DNA from: an uncultured Butyricicoccus sp.
GTDB lineage: Bacteria > Bacillota > Clostridia > Oscillospirales > Butyricicoccaceae
Direction of reading: 5' to 3'
Assembly: GCA_959018045.1 (NCBI GenBank)
Contig: CAUEJN010000074.1
Coordinates: 1-5,808 of the forward strand
DNA: 5,808 nucleotides
The notes under the pieces were generated by a model. It did not search any database. It worked only from the letters and a program-made list of their open reading frames with translations, and was not told where the DNA came from. Both the position numbers and the translations under genes were made by a program. Of the stretch, positions 5,802 to 5,808 are shown one piece after another; position 1 is the stretch's first letter, and the number at the start of each line of letters is the position of its first letter.

Positions 5802-5808
5802 CTCCTCC
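5802..5808 (-). promoter_or_regulatory. Ribosome binding site of tuf at window edge
   Basis: GGAGGAG on the minus strand lies 11 nt before the tuf ATG. It is followed by GAGATTTCTC, a short self-complementary stretch between the site and the start. The window ends here, so the upstream gene or promoter is not visible. Confidence 0.75.

Overview
The window looks like an ordinary chromosomal region of a low-to-mid GC Firmicute. It is most likely a member of the Clostridia, and the EF-Tu sequence together with the recD2-comF-mreB neighbourhood suggests an Oscillospirales/Ruminococcaceae-type genome. This placement is from memory of such genomes, not from a search. All five complete genes lie on the minus strand, so transcription runs from position 5808 towards 1.

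Read in transcription order, the first gene is tuf (elongation factor Tu). It is complete, with a purine-rich ribosome binding site at the window edge and a strong intrinsic terminator after it. A short gene follows with a near-perfect ribosome binding site. It encodes an unrecognised 119-residue protein with one N-terminal membrane segment, and its 3' end overlaps the start of recD2 by 59 nt. recD2 is a complete SF1B helicase gene with a GTG start. It overlaps comF by 4 nt (ATGA), so the small gene, recD2 and comF look like one transcription and translation unit. A 165-nt gap follows (between comF and the ATG of mreB), holding a recognisable promoter with a consensus -10 and two helically phased direct repeats upstream. 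It drives mreB, the actin-like cell-shape gene. After mreB the last 85 nt hold no clear terminator but may contain the beginning of one more gene, cut by the window edge.

Functionally the region combines housekeeping translation (EF-Tu), DNA repair or DNA processing (RecD2), a competence-type phosphoribosyltransferase homologue (ComF) and cell-wall morphogenesis (MreB). I see no mobile element, CRISPR array, RNA gene or defence system, and no convincing new system. The points most worth a second look are the small membrane protein ahead of recD2, the hairpin just upstream of the recD2 ribosome binding site, the repeat-flanked mreB promoter with two possible mreB starts, and a slippery heptamer at the end of comF.
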